64,000 nucleotides of DNA from an uncultured Haliea sp. (GCA_947258585.1 CAMYIZ010000059.1:62001-126000); one strand, 5' to 3'; counted from the stretch's first letter, positions 30,596-40,305 are shown. The notes: generated by a model from the letters alone, not told the origin. Numbers and translations: made by a program.

Positions 30596-31549
30596 TCAGT
30601 TGGCCGCGACCAGCATGACCCCAAGCACCAGCAGCACGGTGCCGACGACCCGCGGCATTGTCAGTGGGACTCTTGGGTAGCCCAGCCATCCTCGCTGGTC
30701 CAGCACCAGCGAGGCGAATACTTTTCCGCAGATGATGGCGATCGCCAGGGTCAACGCCCCCAGTCGCGGGGCGAGGAACACCGACATGGTCACAATAAAC
30801 GCGCCGAGCAAGCCGCCCAGCCATGCCCACCAGGGCGTCGCGGCAAGCGCCCCCGGCCTGAACCAGTCACGCCCCGTGGTGGCTGCAAGGAGCCCCAGCG
30901 CAAGTGTTCCCAGCAGAAAGGAGAAGAATGCCGCCTGCACGGGGGAGCTCAGTGCGGTGCGCAACTCGGCATTGATACCCGCCTGGGAGGCGAGGGAGCA
31001 GCCAATCGCGATACTGCATGCCAACAGGAAATACCTGTCCGGCGACTTGCTGGGCAATGCCCCGGCGTGGGCGCCTGCGGCGGCTCCCAGGGGATGCGTC
31101 CGGGATACCAGCAACACGCCGGCGACAATCAGCAGGGCGCCCAGCACTCGCTCCGGGGACAGCTCGATTCTGGGGTAGCCCAGCCAACCGTTGTGGTCCA
31201 GCACCATCGATGCAAGCACCTGGCCGCAAATGATGCTGAGCGCCAGCGTCAGCGCCCCCAGTTTGGGGGCCAGATATACCGACATGGCAACGTTGAAGGC
31301 CCCCAGCAGGCCTCCCAGCCAGGCCCACCAGGGAAGGCCTCCGCGGGCGCCCGGTGCAAACCAGGGCGAGCCCGAGAGGAGGGCGATCACGCCCAACAAG
31401 AGGGTACCGGTGAGGAAGGATATGAATGCGGCCTGAATGGGTGAGTGCAGCGCCAGGCGCAGGCGGGAATTCACCCCGGCCTGGGAGGCACCGCAGGCAC
31501 CGACCAGCAGGCTGCAGGCGAGCAGGAAAGCTGTGCTGAGAGTGATCAC
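30596..31549 (-). CDS. DMT-superfamily (DUF606/YdcZ) transporter, tandem-duplicated fusion
   Basis: 317-aa membrane protein made of two near-identical halves of about 145 residues, each with five hydrophobic segments. Matched blocks: SQAGVNSRLRLALHSPIQAA against SQAGINAELRTALSSPVQAA; WWAWLGGLLGAFNVAMSVYL against WWAWLGGLLGAFIVTMSVFL; LDHNGWLGYPRIELSPERVL against LDQRGWLGYPRVPLTMPRVV. Normal DUF606 proteins are single units of about 145 aa, encoded alone or as adjacent pairs. No ATG is available near the start; GTG 31549 places the first helix at the amino end, and a TTG at 31618 is the alternative. Function unknown, probably small-molecule export. Convergent with iorB-type. Confidence 0.83.
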   Translation of the reverse strand: MITLSTAFLLACSLLVGACGASQAGVNSRLRLALHSPIQAAFISFLTGTLLLGVIALLSGSPWFAPGARGGLPWWAWLGGLLGAFNVAMSVYLAPKLGALTLALSIICGQVLASMVLDHNGWLGYPRIELSPERVLGALLIVAGVLLVSRTHPLGAAAGAHAGALPSKSPDRYFLLACSIAIGCSLASQAGINAELRTALSSPVQAAFFSFLLGTLALGLLAATTGRDWFRPGALAATPWWAWLGGLLGAFIVTMSVFLAPRLGALTLAIAIICGKVFASLVLDQRGWLGYPRVPLTMPRVVGTVLLVLGVMLVAAN

Positions 31550-31680
31550 CGTGCACGCCCCGATCTGTGGTGGCAAAGCGCGCAGGTTAGCAAAAATCCT
31601 GCCCGGGTGTGTCCGCAAACAAGCCAGCGTGTATCATCCGCCCCTTGTTCCGGAATGTGTGTCGTTGTGCGGGTGGAAAA

Positions 31681-32868
31681 ATGTCCAGAGTGAAATTGGG
31701 CCTCGTGCCCCAGATACTTGTCGGGGTCGTCCTGGGTGCCCTGCTGGGGTGGCTGGTTCCGGGGCTGGCAGCGCCGCTGGGCTTGCTGGGTGAACTGTTC
31801 GTGGGCATGCTGAAAGCGGTGGCGCCGCTGCTGGTGATGCTGCTGGTGATGTCCGCCATCGCCAACAAGCACGAGCGCGGCGGTGATGGTCGCAAGTCCC
31901 TGCTGACTCTTGCCCTGTATCTGGTCGGTACGGTCAGTGCCGCGGTGGTTGCCCTGTTGCTGAGCCAGCTGTTTCCGCAGACGATTGCCCTGAGCGAGGG
32001 TGCAGCGGGTAGCCCACCGCTGGCGGTGAGCGCGGTGCTGTCCGATGTCCTGTTCAAACTCATTGATAACCCGGTGAATGCGCTGCTCACCGGCAACTTT
32101 CTCGGCTGCCTGACCTGGGCGATTCTGCTGGGCCTGAGTTTTCGCAAGGCCAACAGCAATTTCAGGGAGCATCTGCAGACGCTCGCCGTGGGCGTTGGCG
32201 ATATCGTGGGCTATGTTATCCGCCTGGCGCCGCTGGGTATTTTCGGTCTTGTGTGCGCGACGGTGGCGACGACCGGCCTGTCGGCGCTGGCGGGCTATGC
32301 CAGCCTCGCGGGTTTGCTGGTGGCCTGCATGCTGGTGATGGCGCTGCTGGTCAACCCACTGCTGGTGTTCCTGCTGATCCAGCGCAACCCTTATCCCGTG
32401 GTGTTCAAGTGCCTGGAGGAGTCGGGGGTTACCGCGTTCTTTACCCGCAGCTCCGCGGCCAATATTCCGGTGAACCTGAACCTGGCGAAGAAACTCGGCA
32501 TCAGTGAGGAGCTCTATGCGGTGACGATCCCGATCGGGGCGACGGTCAACATGGCGGGCGCCGCCATTACCATCACGGTGCTGACCCTGGCCGCCGCCAA
32601 CACCCTGGGTATCGAGGTGTCCCTGGCGACCGCACTGGTGCTGTGCGTTGTCTCTGCCCTGGCAGCCTGCGGCGCCAGCGGGGTACCGTCAGGCAGCCTG
32701 CTGCTGGTGCCGCTGGCCTGCTCCCTGTTCGGTATTTCGCTGGACGTTGCCATGCAGGTGGTGGCGGTAGGCTTTGTCATCAGCGTCATCCAGGACTCGG
32801 CAGAAACCGCCCTGAACTCCAGCACCGATGTCATCTACACCTACGCCGTGGATCAGGTGCGCCGTTAG
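31681..32868 (+). CDS. sstT: Serine/threonine:Na+ symporter SstT
   Basis: 395-aa dicarboxylate/amino acid:cation symporter family protein. The features fit SstT, which imports L-serine and L-threonine with sodium: FTRSSAANIPVNLNLAKKLG, IPIGATVNMAGAAITITVL, ALAACGASGVPSGSLLLVPL and DSAETALNSSTDVIYTYAVD. ATG 31681 follows GGGTGGAAAA; the frame is open upstream to 31609 but reads as non-membrane sequence there. Threonine import would supply the threonine dehydrogenase at 60 kb. Divergent from the DUF606 gene, convergent with a TonB receptor. Confidence 0.93.
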   Translation: MSRVKLGLVPQILVGVVLGALLGWLVPGLAAPLGLLGELFVGMLKAVAPLLVMLLVMSAIANKHERGGDGRKSLLTLALYLVGTVSAAVVALLLSQLFPQTIALSEGAAGSPPLAVSAVLSDVLFKLIDNPVNALLTGNFLGCLTWAILLGLSFRKANSNFREHLQTLAVGVGDIVGYVIRLAPLGIFGLVCATVATTGLSALAGYASLAGLLVACMLVMALLVNPLLVFLLIQRNPYPVVFKCLEESGVTAFFTRSSAANIPVNLNLAKKLGISEELYAVTIPIGATVNMAGAAITITVLTLAAANTLGIEVSLATALVLCVVSALAACGASGVPSGSLLLVPLACSLFGISLDVAMQVVAVGFVISVIQDSAETALNSSTDVIYTYAVDQVRR

Positions 32869-32885
32869 GCAGTGCCGCCTCCCGC

Positions 32886-35216
32886 TCAGAAATTCTTGCG
32901 CAGGGTGACGCCCCAGGTCGCCGGTTCATTGAAGTAGGCGATCAGCCGTCCGTCCTGGGCTACACCGTCGGAGATGGTGTTGGTGTAGTCCTCGTCCAGT
33001 ACATTGCGGCCCCAGAGGGTGATTTCCGCGTCCCACTGTTCCATGATCAGCCCGGCCCGCAGGTTGAGAAGCTCGTAGGAGCCCGCAAGCTTGGCCGGAT
33101 CGTTATTGACGTCGGTCATACGCTCATCGGTAAAGATATATTCGCCGAACACGTAGCCGGTGAAGCCATTGCCCAGCGGGAACGCCTGCCGGGCCGAGGC
33201 CACGGCGACGTTTTCCGGGTTGCCGGAGAGCAGGCCGCCGCTGCGGTCGCAGGAGCCATCGCCATTGGCGCGGGGGTCGGGCAGGTTAGTGTGCCAGGGG
33301 GTGCTGATCCAGCAATCCCCCGCGGCGAAATCCTCGTACTCGCCGTCGTTGTAGGCGTAGGCGAGAGTCAGGCTCAGGCCCTCGAGCGGCTGCCAGATGG
33401 CGTCGATCTCGCCGCCCTGGGTTTTGGCAACGCCGGCGTTTTGCAGGGCGAATCCCGTGCCCTGGAAGGATATGGTCTGCAGGTCCTCGGTGTCGGTGCG
33501 GTGCAGGGCCACGTTGACCCGCAGGGCCTGCTCCGGGAATTCCGCCTTCATGCCAACTTCGAAGGAGTCCGAGGTCTCGGCGTCAAACGCCACCGGCAGG
33601 ATGGCGGCGATGCGGTCGGTGTTTACCCCACCGGCCTTGTAGCCGGTGCCGTAGGAGGCGTACAGCATGAGGTCGTCGGTGGCAAACCAGCTCAGCTTGA
33701 CCGTGCCGGTAAACTGGTCGTCATCAATCGTTTCATTCACGTCGGCACGCGGCGCCAGCGGTGGGAACAGCCAGAACCCCCAGCCCGGTGAGACGAAGTC
33801 CAGCACCGCGGACGCGTCCTGGGTGAACACGTTCACCATGTCCTTGTCCTCCTTGGTCCAGCGGCCACCGGCGGTGAGGACGAGACTGTCGGTCAGGTTA
33901 TAGTCGAACTGGCCGAACAGGGCCCAGGTGTTGTGGTCCTGGCTGGCGACGTTGCGCGAGCCGGTGCCGGCGGGGAAGGCGATCGTGGGAACTCCCACCA
34001 GGCCGCCGGTGTCCGGGCCGACCAGAGTGTCGACGATGGAATCCAGATCCTGCTCAAAGTAGTAAACGCCGACCACCCAGGTGAAGTCCTCGGTTTCGTT
34101 GCTCAGGCGCAGTTCCTGCGAGAACTGATCCTGCTCGGCATCGTTACTGCGGATCAGCGCGTCGATGTCGTAGAAGTCGACGTCCGCGTTGTCGTAGGAC
34201 TCGAAGGTGCGAAAGGCGGTGATGCTGGTGACGAGGAAATTGTCGGCCTGCCAGTCCAGCTGCACGGAAATGCCCTGGTCCTCGTTGCTTGACTCTGGCA
34301 GGAAACTGGCTGCTACCGCACCTCCGAAAAAGTCATCCTGGTCGAGTACCGTGCCACCCAGGTTCAGCACCCGCTGGTCGGAGCCGGTCTTGACCGGTGC
34401 GCCGGGCGCCAGGCCTTGCGCCACCAGGTTGTTCTTGTAGTTGCCCGCGGTGCAGCAGACCTCGTCGACTTCGGAGCGGTCGGCGATGACCAGCACCGAG
34501 AGCTGGTCGCTGGGGGTATACAGCGCCTGCAGGCGAACACCCCAGCGGTCGCGATCGTCGATCAGGTCCCTGCCCAGGCCAACCACATCGATATAGCCGT
34601 CGCGCTCCTGGTAAAAGCCGGTCAGCCTGACGGCCAGCTCGTTGTCGATGGCGGAGAAGGATTTCGCTCCCTGCAGGGCCAGCAGACCGAGGTCGCCGGC
34701 CTGTGCTTCCAGGTAGCCGGTGCCCTCATGGTCGGGCCTGACGCTGTTCATGGACACCGCCCCGGAGGGCGTGTTGCGCCCGAACAGGGTGCCCTGGGGG
34801 CCGCGCAGCACTTCCACCGAGCCCAGATCCACCAGGTTGTTGATCATCGAACTCTGGCGCGCGCGATAGACCCCGTCCACGTACAGGCCGACGGAGGATT
34901 CCAGGCCGAAGTTCTGGCCGCTGGTAAACACGCCGCGGATGCTGAAGTTGGAGGTGGTCGAGGTCTGGGTCTTGCTGACAATCAGGGCCGGGTCGTTGTT
35001 GGCCAGCTCGAACATGTCGCGGACGCCGGTTCTCTGCAGCATTTCGTTGGTGAACGCGGTGACCGCGATCGGTACATCCTGCAGGCTCTGCTCCCGTTTC
35101 TGCGCGGTGACGATAACTTCCTCGAGTACCTGGGCCTGCGCGCTGAGAGAACCGCAGCTCACGGCAGTGGCAATGGCGGCGGCAATGGCCGTGGGGCGAG
35201 AGCAGTGCTTGATCAT
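32886..35216 (-). CDS. TonB-dependent outer-membrane receptor
   Basis: 776-aa outer-membrane barrel with signal peptide (MIKHCSRPTAIAAAIATAVS, cleaved around SAQA). The TonB-box region EEVIVTAQKREQSLQDVPIA is followed by a plug domain (QRTGVRDMFELANNDPALIV, VEVLRGPQGTLFGRNTPSGA) and a barrel ending in the terminal Phe signature (LRKNF). The plug start is typical of the large TonB receptor group of marine and sphingomonad-like bacteria that import diverse organics rather than only siderophores. AAGGAAGG precedes ATG 35216; the longer frame to 35249 is less likely. No partner transporter is adjacent, so the ligand is unknown. Confidence 0.92.
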   Translation of the reverse strand: MIKHCSRPTAIAAAIATAVSCGSLSAQAQVLEEVIVTAQKREQSLQDVPIAVTAFTNEMLQRTGVRDMFELANNDPALIVSKTQTSTTSNFSIRGVFTSGQNFGLESSVGLYVDGVYRARQSSMINNLVDLGSVEVLRGPQGTLFGRNTPSGAVSMNSVRPDHEGTGYLEAQAGDLGLLALQGAKSFSAIDNELAVRLTGFYQERDGYIDVVGLGRDLIDDRDRWGVRLQALYTPSDQLSVLVIADRSEVDEVCCTAGNYKNNLVAQGLAPGAPVKTGSDQRVLNLGGTVLDQDDFFGGAVAASFLPESSNEDQGISVQLDWQADNFLVTSITAFRTFESYDNADVDFYDIDALIRSNDAEQDQFSQELRLSNETEDFTWVVGVYYFEQDLDSIVDTLVGPDTGGLVGVPTIAFPAGTGSRNVASQDHNTWALFGQFDYNLTDSLVLTAGGRWTKEDKDMVNVFTQDASAVLDFVSPGWGFWLFPPLAPRADVNETIDDDQFTGTVKLSWFATDDLMLYASYGTGYKAGGVNTDRIAAILPVAFDAETSDSFEVGMKAEFPEQALRVNVALHRTDTEDLQTISFQGTGFALQNAGVAKTQGGEIDAIWQPLEGLSLTLAYAYNDGEYEDFAAGDCWISTPWHTNLPDPRANGDGSCDRSGGLLSGNPENVAVASARQAFPLGNGFTGYVFGEYIFTDERMTDVNNDPAKLAGSYELLNLRAGLIMEQWDAEITLWGRNVLDEDYTNTISDGVAQDGRLIAYFNEPATWGVTLRKNF

Positions 35217-35381
35217 GGCGTGCGACCTTCCTTGATTATTTCCCCCCAATCTACCACCAGTGGGGTGTCGTCAGGCAGTCTCGCCAGCGCTGAATTGTGT
35301 AAAAAAGTGGTATTGACGCCAGCCTCGGCTTCCGCCAGCGCCGTTGTGGGGGTGAGGCGTCCCGTTGGCCTTCAGGGATTC

Positions 35382-37226
35382 CTAGCCGCCGTAGCATTGC
35401 CTCACGGCATCTGCGCCCTGTTTACGGATCGCCTGGTACTTGTTCCAGAAGGCGGCGTCAATGCCGCGCAGGTAGGCGTTGGTGTCGTCCCGGCGGTAAC
35501 GGGACAGGTGGCGGGGCCCGCCGTTGTAGACGCCGTAGGTGGCGCGCGCCAGGTCGTGGATGTCGTCCCTGACCTCGTGCTCCTTGCGCTTGATCGCGTA
35601 GTCGACCAGGTAGTGGGCGAGGATCTCGTTGCCGGCGCGGGCGTTGTAGCCGACATTGTTCTGCAGGGCATCGAGGTCATAGATGTTGCGCCAGACATGC
35701 TGGTTGATCTGCATCAGTCCCACCGAGCCGGCGGAGGACTGGATCGGCTTGATGACACCATTGGTCTCCACGAACTGGCGCCAGCAGGACTCCTGCCAGG
35801 CGGTAGCCCGAACCAGGTTCTCATACAGGTCGAAGTAATCGTCGCTGACCTTGCCGCGCTTGCGCTCTGTAGCAATGCTCTCGTCCAGCAACTGTTCCAT
35901 GGTGCGCAGGTAGCGATCCAGGTCATTCGGCTCTGGAATCCAGTTGGTCAGCAGTTTTACCAGCGACGGGCTCACAGCCGCCGCCCAGGCGGGCGCGATC
36001 AGCCAGGCAAAAGGGCCGGACGCAGAGGTGTCCTCCAGGGATTCGATTGCCAGCTCCGGCTCCAGCCCCAACAGTTGCCGCAGCTCGGGATCGACCCGGG
36101 TAGTGTAGCCCAGCTCCTCCTCGGAGACTGCGGGCTCCAGCATGCGCGCCATCCGCCGCAGGGAGTCGCTGTCCAGGGTCAGCCCGAGGTGCGGGGCGGC
36201 GGTATCCAGCGCCTGCAGGGCATTGCCGGCGCTGATGAAGGTCGCCAGTTCCACGCTGCGGGCGCCGGGCAGGTTCAGGTCGCTGTCGCGCAGCAGTGGC
36301 GCCAGTCTTTCCCAGGTGGAGAGAAACAGGCCGCGCACGGGGTCCTCGTCGCGAGCATCCGCAGCCAGCGCGTCCCGCAGTTCGTGTCTTGCCTCCAGCA
36401 ATATCTCGGCCAGCGCATCGCGCAGCTCCGGCTGCGCAGGGGCTGCCAGATCCTTGATCAGCCACGTGGCAAAGGCATCCCAGGATTGCCAGGCGGCGTC
36501 CCAGCGGGCCAGTTCCTCCTCGGAGAGCGCCGCTTCCGGCACCGGCGTCCATTCGGGCGGTGGCAGCGGTGCTTCCAGGGCAAGGGTCACCGTCAGGGCG
36601 TCGATCTCTGCCCGGGCGCTCTGTAATTGCAGTGAGTCGGCGATTAGCCCCCGCTCGCTCTGTTCGGCTGGCAGCGCATCGTAGACAAGGGTGCGCAAAT
36701 CGGCGAGGGCGGGTCCGAAATCGATGGTGACGCCGCCCAGTCTTGGGTGAACCTGATCCTTGATCCAGCTCCAGACCACGCCTGGCATCTTCCGTTTCTG
36801 GTCGTCCCCGCTGAGAATATTCGAGTCGATAATGCGAAATGTTACCCGGCCGCCCGTTGGTGAGACCAGGACTTCCTTGAAGGTTTCAATGCTGCCGTTC
36901 CAGGCAAAAGGGAGGATGCAGCGCCCGGCCAACGGTGTACCGACGCGGGCACGGACCTTGGTGGTCAGCCGCAGCTGGCCGTTTTCCGTACCTTCCACCT
37001 GCGGGTCGGACAGTGTCAGCTGGTTGCAGTCCTGGCTGTCCCTGAACAGTTCGGCACTGCCGTCCGGATTCTGGAATACCTGTCGCGCCAGTGCGTCGTT
37101 GACCACGGCGTAGTCCAGGCTGACCGGCAGTTCGATGGGCACGGCCAGCGCCGGCACCGGTAACAGGACTGCCAGCGCCCAGCACAGCAACGCAGGGATG
37201 CGGGCACAGGGAACACAAAAGGACAT
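35382..37226 (-). CDS. Exported lytic transglycosylase (SLT)-domain protein
   Basis: 614-aa exported protein with a signal peptide (ALLCWALAVLLPVPALAVP, about residues 12-30). The C-terminal 135 residues are a GH23/SLT-type domain: TAWQESCWRQF with the catalytic Glu479, SSAGSVGLMQINQHVW, then NARAGNEILAHYLVDYAI and ARATYGVYNGGPRHL. This fold cleaves peptidoglycan between N-acetylmuramic acid and N-acetylglucosamine. The first 450 residues match no domain I recognise. A 165-bp gap separates it from the upstream TonB receptor gene, so it may have its own promoter. Confidence 0.85.
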   Translation of the reverse strand: MSFCVPCARIPALLCWALAVLLPVPALAVPIELPVSLDYAVVNDALARQVFQNPDGSAELFRDSQDCNQLTLSDPQVEGTENGQLRLTTKVRARVGTPLAGRCILPFAWNGSIETFKEVLVSPTGGRVTFRIIDSNILSGDDQKRKMPGVVWSWIKDQVHPRLGGVTIDFGPALADLRTLVYDALPAEQSERGLIADSLQLQSARAEIDALTVTLALEAPLPPPEWTPVPEAALSEEELARWDAAWQSWDAFATWLIKDLAAPAQPELRDALAEILLEARHELRDALAADARDEDPVRGLFLSTWERLAPLLRDSDLNLPGARSVELATFISAGNALQALDTAAPHLGLTLDSDSLRRMARMLEPAVSEEELGYTTRVDPELRQLLGLEPELAIESLEDTSASGPFAWLIAPAWAAAVSPSLVKLLTNWIPEPNDLDRYLRTMEQLLDESIATERKRGKVSDDYFDLYENLVRATAWQESCWRQFVETNGVIKPIQSSAGSVGLMQINQHVWRNIYDLDALQNNVGYNARAGNEILAHYLVDYAIKRKEHEVRDDIHDLARATYGVYNGGPRHLSRYRRDDTNAYLRGIDAAFWNKYQAIRKQGADAVRQCYGG

Positions 37227-37348
37227 CTCAGCTACCGGTAAGCAGACGTTTCGGGGCGCCGATCATACCCAAGAGCTGTGTTGCGGACCAGCACCCGGCA
37301 GAATTTCCGCTGTGGGAAAATTGCGCTTTTCCCGGTGTGATGGCCGGG

Positions 37349-38578
37349 CTATTCCAGATCGGCGATGAGCGCATCGACGTCCACCTCTGCGCCGGCCAGG
37401 GCGTGGACGATCTGTTTCAGCTGTGCCAGTGATACCCGCCCCCGGTCCCGGGCCAGCTCCCGTGCCACATCGTCCAGGCCGGCCGCGCCATCGGTGGGAT
37501 CCTGCAGCGCCAGGTGCAGACGGTGCATGAACAGCGCCGCGCGGGCGGTCACCGGGCCGGAGGATCGCTTGACGAACAGGGTGTCGGCCTTGCGCGCCCA
37601 GTTCTCTTTCCAGTCCAGGGTCTGCTGGTAACGCAGGTCGCTGAGCGCGCCCGATCGCCACAGGATGTTGGCGGCGTAGTATTCCGCCAGCCCCTCGACG
37701 ATCCAGTCCGCGTCCTTGCCACCGTTGATGCCGGTTGCGACATGCACCAGTTCGTGGATCATGCTGCTGGTGCGATTGCCGCTGATCAACGGCCGGTCAG
37801 CGTGCATGAACAGGGAACGGGTGCCGGACAAGCCGCCGCGCCACATGGGCTTGCCGGCGGTGACCACCAACAGCCGGTCCGGGAAGCCCGGGAAAACGTC
37901 CTTGACGTCGGGAAGCGTCCAGGCGAGGAATGCCAGCGTGTCCTGCAGGCGCTCGCCCTGACCGGCAGGCGCTGCGACCCGGACATCCACCCCGGCGATG
38001 ATATCCTGGCGGCTGGTGATATTGCCGAGGATCAGCCAGCCCTTGGGCCGCGGCAGCAGTCGCCCCGGGTCGACTATTTCATAGTGATGCTTGCTTTCAC
38101 TGGTGTTGGCGTAGGGCGCCGCCGAGGACCAGCCCGAAGGCAGTTCGAACTGCAGCTGGGCCCTGGCGTTCAGCCCTTTGGCCACGCTGACTGTGATCGG
38201 GGGAATGAGCTTGTCGCTGCGGAGAATGGCCCAGTCCGCAGTCAGCAGGGAATCGTAGCTGCCGCTGGCCTTTTGTTCGCTGATCACGAATTCGTAGTGC
38301 AGGCTGGCCTGGGGGGCCTTCGGTTTCCAGATGGCGCGATCACCGTCCAGGGTGAGTCCGGCATCGCTGTGGAGTTTGAGATGCCGTTCCGGGTTCAGGT
38401 GCAGTACCAGGCGCCGGGGCAGCTTTTCGCCCTGCAGGCGGATTTCGACCCTGGCGACTTCGCGGTCGGGGCTGACAGTGGCGCGGTACACAAGCTCGTA
38501 TTCCGCAGCTTGCGCAGAGACTGCCGCGGTTACCAACAGCAGGGACAGCAGCGAGGTGATGTACGAACGAAAGCTCAT
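37349..38578 (-). CDS. Secreted M61-like gluzincin metallopeptidase
   Basis: 409-aa protein with a signal peptide (YITSLLSLLLVTAAVSAQA). An N-terminal beta-rich domain (about residues 25-205) precedes a zinc site: His275-Glu276-x-x-His279 in MIHELVHVATGI and Glu295 in WIVEGLAEYYAAN. This is the HExxH...EG-x-A-x-Y layout of the M1/M61 gluzincins, although the gap between the second His and the Glu is 15 residues rather than 18. M61 relatives are glycyl aminopeptidases; the substrate here is unknown. Divergent from the Yip1 gene. Confidence 0.8.
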   Translation of the reverse strand: MSFRSYITSLLSLLLVTAAVSAQAAEYELVYRATVSPDREVARVEIRLQGEKLPRRLVLHLNPERHLKLHSDAGLTLDGDRAIWKPKAPQASLHYEFVISEQKASGSYDSLLTADWAILRSDKLIPPITVSVAKGLNARAQLQFELPSGWSSAAPYANTSESKHHYEIVDPGRLLPRPKGWLILGNITSRQDIIAGVDVRVAAPAGQGERLQDTLAFLAWTLPDVKDVFPGFPDRLLVVTAGKPMWRGGLSGTRSLFMHADRPLISGNRTSSMIHELVHVATGINGGKDADWIVEGLAEYYAANILWRSGALSDLRYQQTLDWKENWARKADTLFVKRSSGPVTARAALFMHRLHLALQDPTDGAAGLDDVARELARDRGRVSLAQLKQIVHALAGAEVDVDALIADLE

Positions 38579-38725
38579 GGCAAACCTGAACAGGGAGACA
38601 GTGGGTCAGGATACCAGTGCTGCCGGGACAAGCCTATCCCGTTGGCAATTGCAGCGACTAGCTCCTACTATCCTTCTAGCGGCCACTGCGCCGCGCCACT
38701 CAACAGTGATCAGGGGACGGGTACC

Positions 38726-39418
38726 ATGAGCGAGCAGACAAGTTTCGACATCAACCAGGTGATTGAGCAGGCAAAGGCGGTGATTACCAATCCCGTGGCT
38801 TACTTCCAGACCATGCCCAAGACCGGTGGCTATGGTCCGCCGGTGATCTTCGTCGCGGTCATGGGCGCTGTGATGGGGCTGATCACCGCGGTGCTGTCAC
38901 TCTTTGGTTCGACTGCGGGCATGTTGGCGGCGGGTCTGGGCGCGATCATCGTCATGCCGATTTTTGCCGTGGTTGGCGCGTTTATCGGTGCCGCCATCCT
39001 GTACGTCATCTGGAAACTCATGGGTTCTGTCGAGAACTATGAGACCGCGTTTCGCTGCCAGGCTTCTGTTGCGGCGATTTACCCGATCACGGCGCTGCTG
39101 TCGATTGTCCCCTATATAGGCAGTATCGTCATGATTGCCTGGGCCACCTTCCTGATTATCGAGGCCAGTGTGTCGGTGCACGGCCGCGAGCGCCGGACCG
39201 CCCAGATCGTGTTCGGGATCCTGGCGGCGCTGATGATCCTGTCGAATATTGCCAGCGAGCGCGCCGCGCGCCAGCTAGAGGCGCGCATGGCGCATATGGG
39301 CAGCCAGTTCGAGGGAATCGAAGACCTGTCACCAGAAGAGGCGGGCCGCAAGATGGGTGAGTTCCTGAAGGGGCTGGAAGAGGGCGCGAACAAGGCACCC
39401 GTCGATCGGGGCGACTAG
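38726..39418 (+). CDS. Yip1-domain membrane protein
   Basis: 230-aa membrane protein. A cytoplasmic start (SFDINQVIEQAKAVITNPVA) leads into YFQTMPKTGGYGPPVIFVAV, typical of bacterial Yip1 proteins, then four or five hydrophobic segments (about residues 40-170) and a charged tail with LEARMAHMGSQFEGIEDLSP. Function unknown. The correct start is ATG 38726; the frame is open far upstream only because it is antisense to the M61-like gene. Its TAG and that of btuF share the four bases CTAG (39415-39418) on opposite strands. Confidence 0.8.
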   Translation: MSEQTSFDINQVIEQAKAVITNPVAYFQTMPKTGGYGPPVIFVAVMGAVMGLITAVLSLFGSTAGMLAAGLGAIIVMPIFAVVGAFIGAAILYVIWKLMGSVENYETAFRCQASVAAIYPITALLSIVPYIGSIVMIAWATFLIIEASVSVHGRERRTAQIVFGILAALMILSNIASERAARQLEARMAHMGSQFEGIEDLSPEEAGRKMGEFLKGLEEGANKAPVDRGD

Positions 39419-40305
39419 TCGCGGTCGCGTATCTCACGCACACCCTGTAGCTGCGTGCAGAGGTCCCGGGCGCCAGCCAGCACCCGGGCCGTGGGGCGCT
39501 GTATCAGGTCGGGGTTGACCACCAGCAGGCCACCCTGCAGCGCCCGCAGGCCAGGGTACCGGTGCCAGTGATCCAGCCACTCGGGGTGAGCGCTGCCCAT
39601 GCCGCCGGCGACGATGGCATCCGGGTCGCGCGCCAGTACGGATTCCAGGTTGATTCTCGGTGCCAGGGTGGCGACATCCGCAAACACGTTGTACCCGCCG
39701 CACAGGTCGATGACCTGGCTGATCAGGTGCTCGCCGTTGATGGTCTGCAGGGGGTCGTGCCAGATCTGGTAGAACACGGAAACCCGGCGGGCGTGACGAT
39801 AGCGCCGGGCCAGTTCCGCGAACCCCTGTTCCAGCCGCAGTGCCTCGGGCTCGCTGCTGGTCTCGGTACCCGCCAGTTTGCCCAACAGGCGAATACTGGC
39901 GGGGATGTCTGCCAGCTGGCGCAGCTCGCTCACATAGACCGGGATGCCCAGTCGCTGCAGTTTGGCCAGGGCACCGGAGCCATTGCCCGAGCCCCACATC
40001 AGGATCAGGTCCGGCTGCGCGGCGATAATCTGCTCCAGGCTGAAGGCGCTGAAGGAGCCGACCTGGGGCAGGTCCCGGGCCGCAGCGGGAAAGTCGCTGA
40101 AACTCACCACACCGACCAGGCGGTCCCCCGCGCCCGCGCTGTACAGGTTCTCGACGATATGCGGCGCCAGCGCGACAATGCGCTGCGCCGGAGCCGGCAG
40201 GCTGACCGTGCGGCCCATGAAATCCACCACGCTGACCGGCTCGCCCCGGGCTGCGCCGGCAAGTAGCAGCAGCAGGCAGCAGAACATGCCCCGGCGCGCA
40301 GTCAC
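39415..40305 (-). CDS. btuF: Vitamin B12 ABC transporter substrate-binding protein
   Basis: 296-aa periplasmic cobalamin-binding protein with a signal peptide (MFCCLLLLLAGAARG). The two-lobed BtuF fold is visible: QRIVALAPHIVENLYSAGAG, VSFSDFPAAARDLPQVGSFS, and FYQIWHDPLQTINGEHLISQ followed by VIDLCGGYNVF, a pattern typical of cobalamin-binding members. It delivers B12 from the periplasm to the BtuCD channel. It starts with GTG at 40305, overlapping the TGA of the ATPase gene (GTGA). Last gene of the riboswitch-controlled operon. Confidence 0.9.
   Translation of the reverse strand: MTARRGMFCCLLLLLAGAARGEPVSVVDFMGRTVSLPAPAQRIVALAPHIVENLYSAGAGDRLVGVVSFSDFPAAARDLPQVGSFSAFSLEQIIAAQPDLILMWGSGNGSGALAKLQRLGIPVYVSELRQLADIPASIRLLGKLAGTETSSEPEALRLEQGFAELARRYRHARRVSVFYQIWHDPLQTINGEHLISQVIDLCGGYNVFADVATLAPRINLESVLARDPDAIVAGGMGSAHPEWLDHWHRYPGLRALQGGLLVVNPDLIQRPTARVLAGARDLCTQLQGVREIRDRD

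Noticed and set aside
28246..30624. Long minus-strand open frame opposite the molybdenum hydroxylase large subunit
   Set aside because: Antisense shadow; the plus-strand protein has a Tat signal and the family active site.
34416..36626. Long plus-strand open frame spanning the TonB receptor start and the SLT gene
   Set aside because: It crosses two real minus-strand genes and their intergenic gap and has Val/Gly/Gln-rich shadow composition.
37514..38725. Plus-strand extension upstream of the Yip1 gene
   Set aside because: Antisense to the M61-like peptidase; the Yip1 protein begins naturally at ATG 38726.
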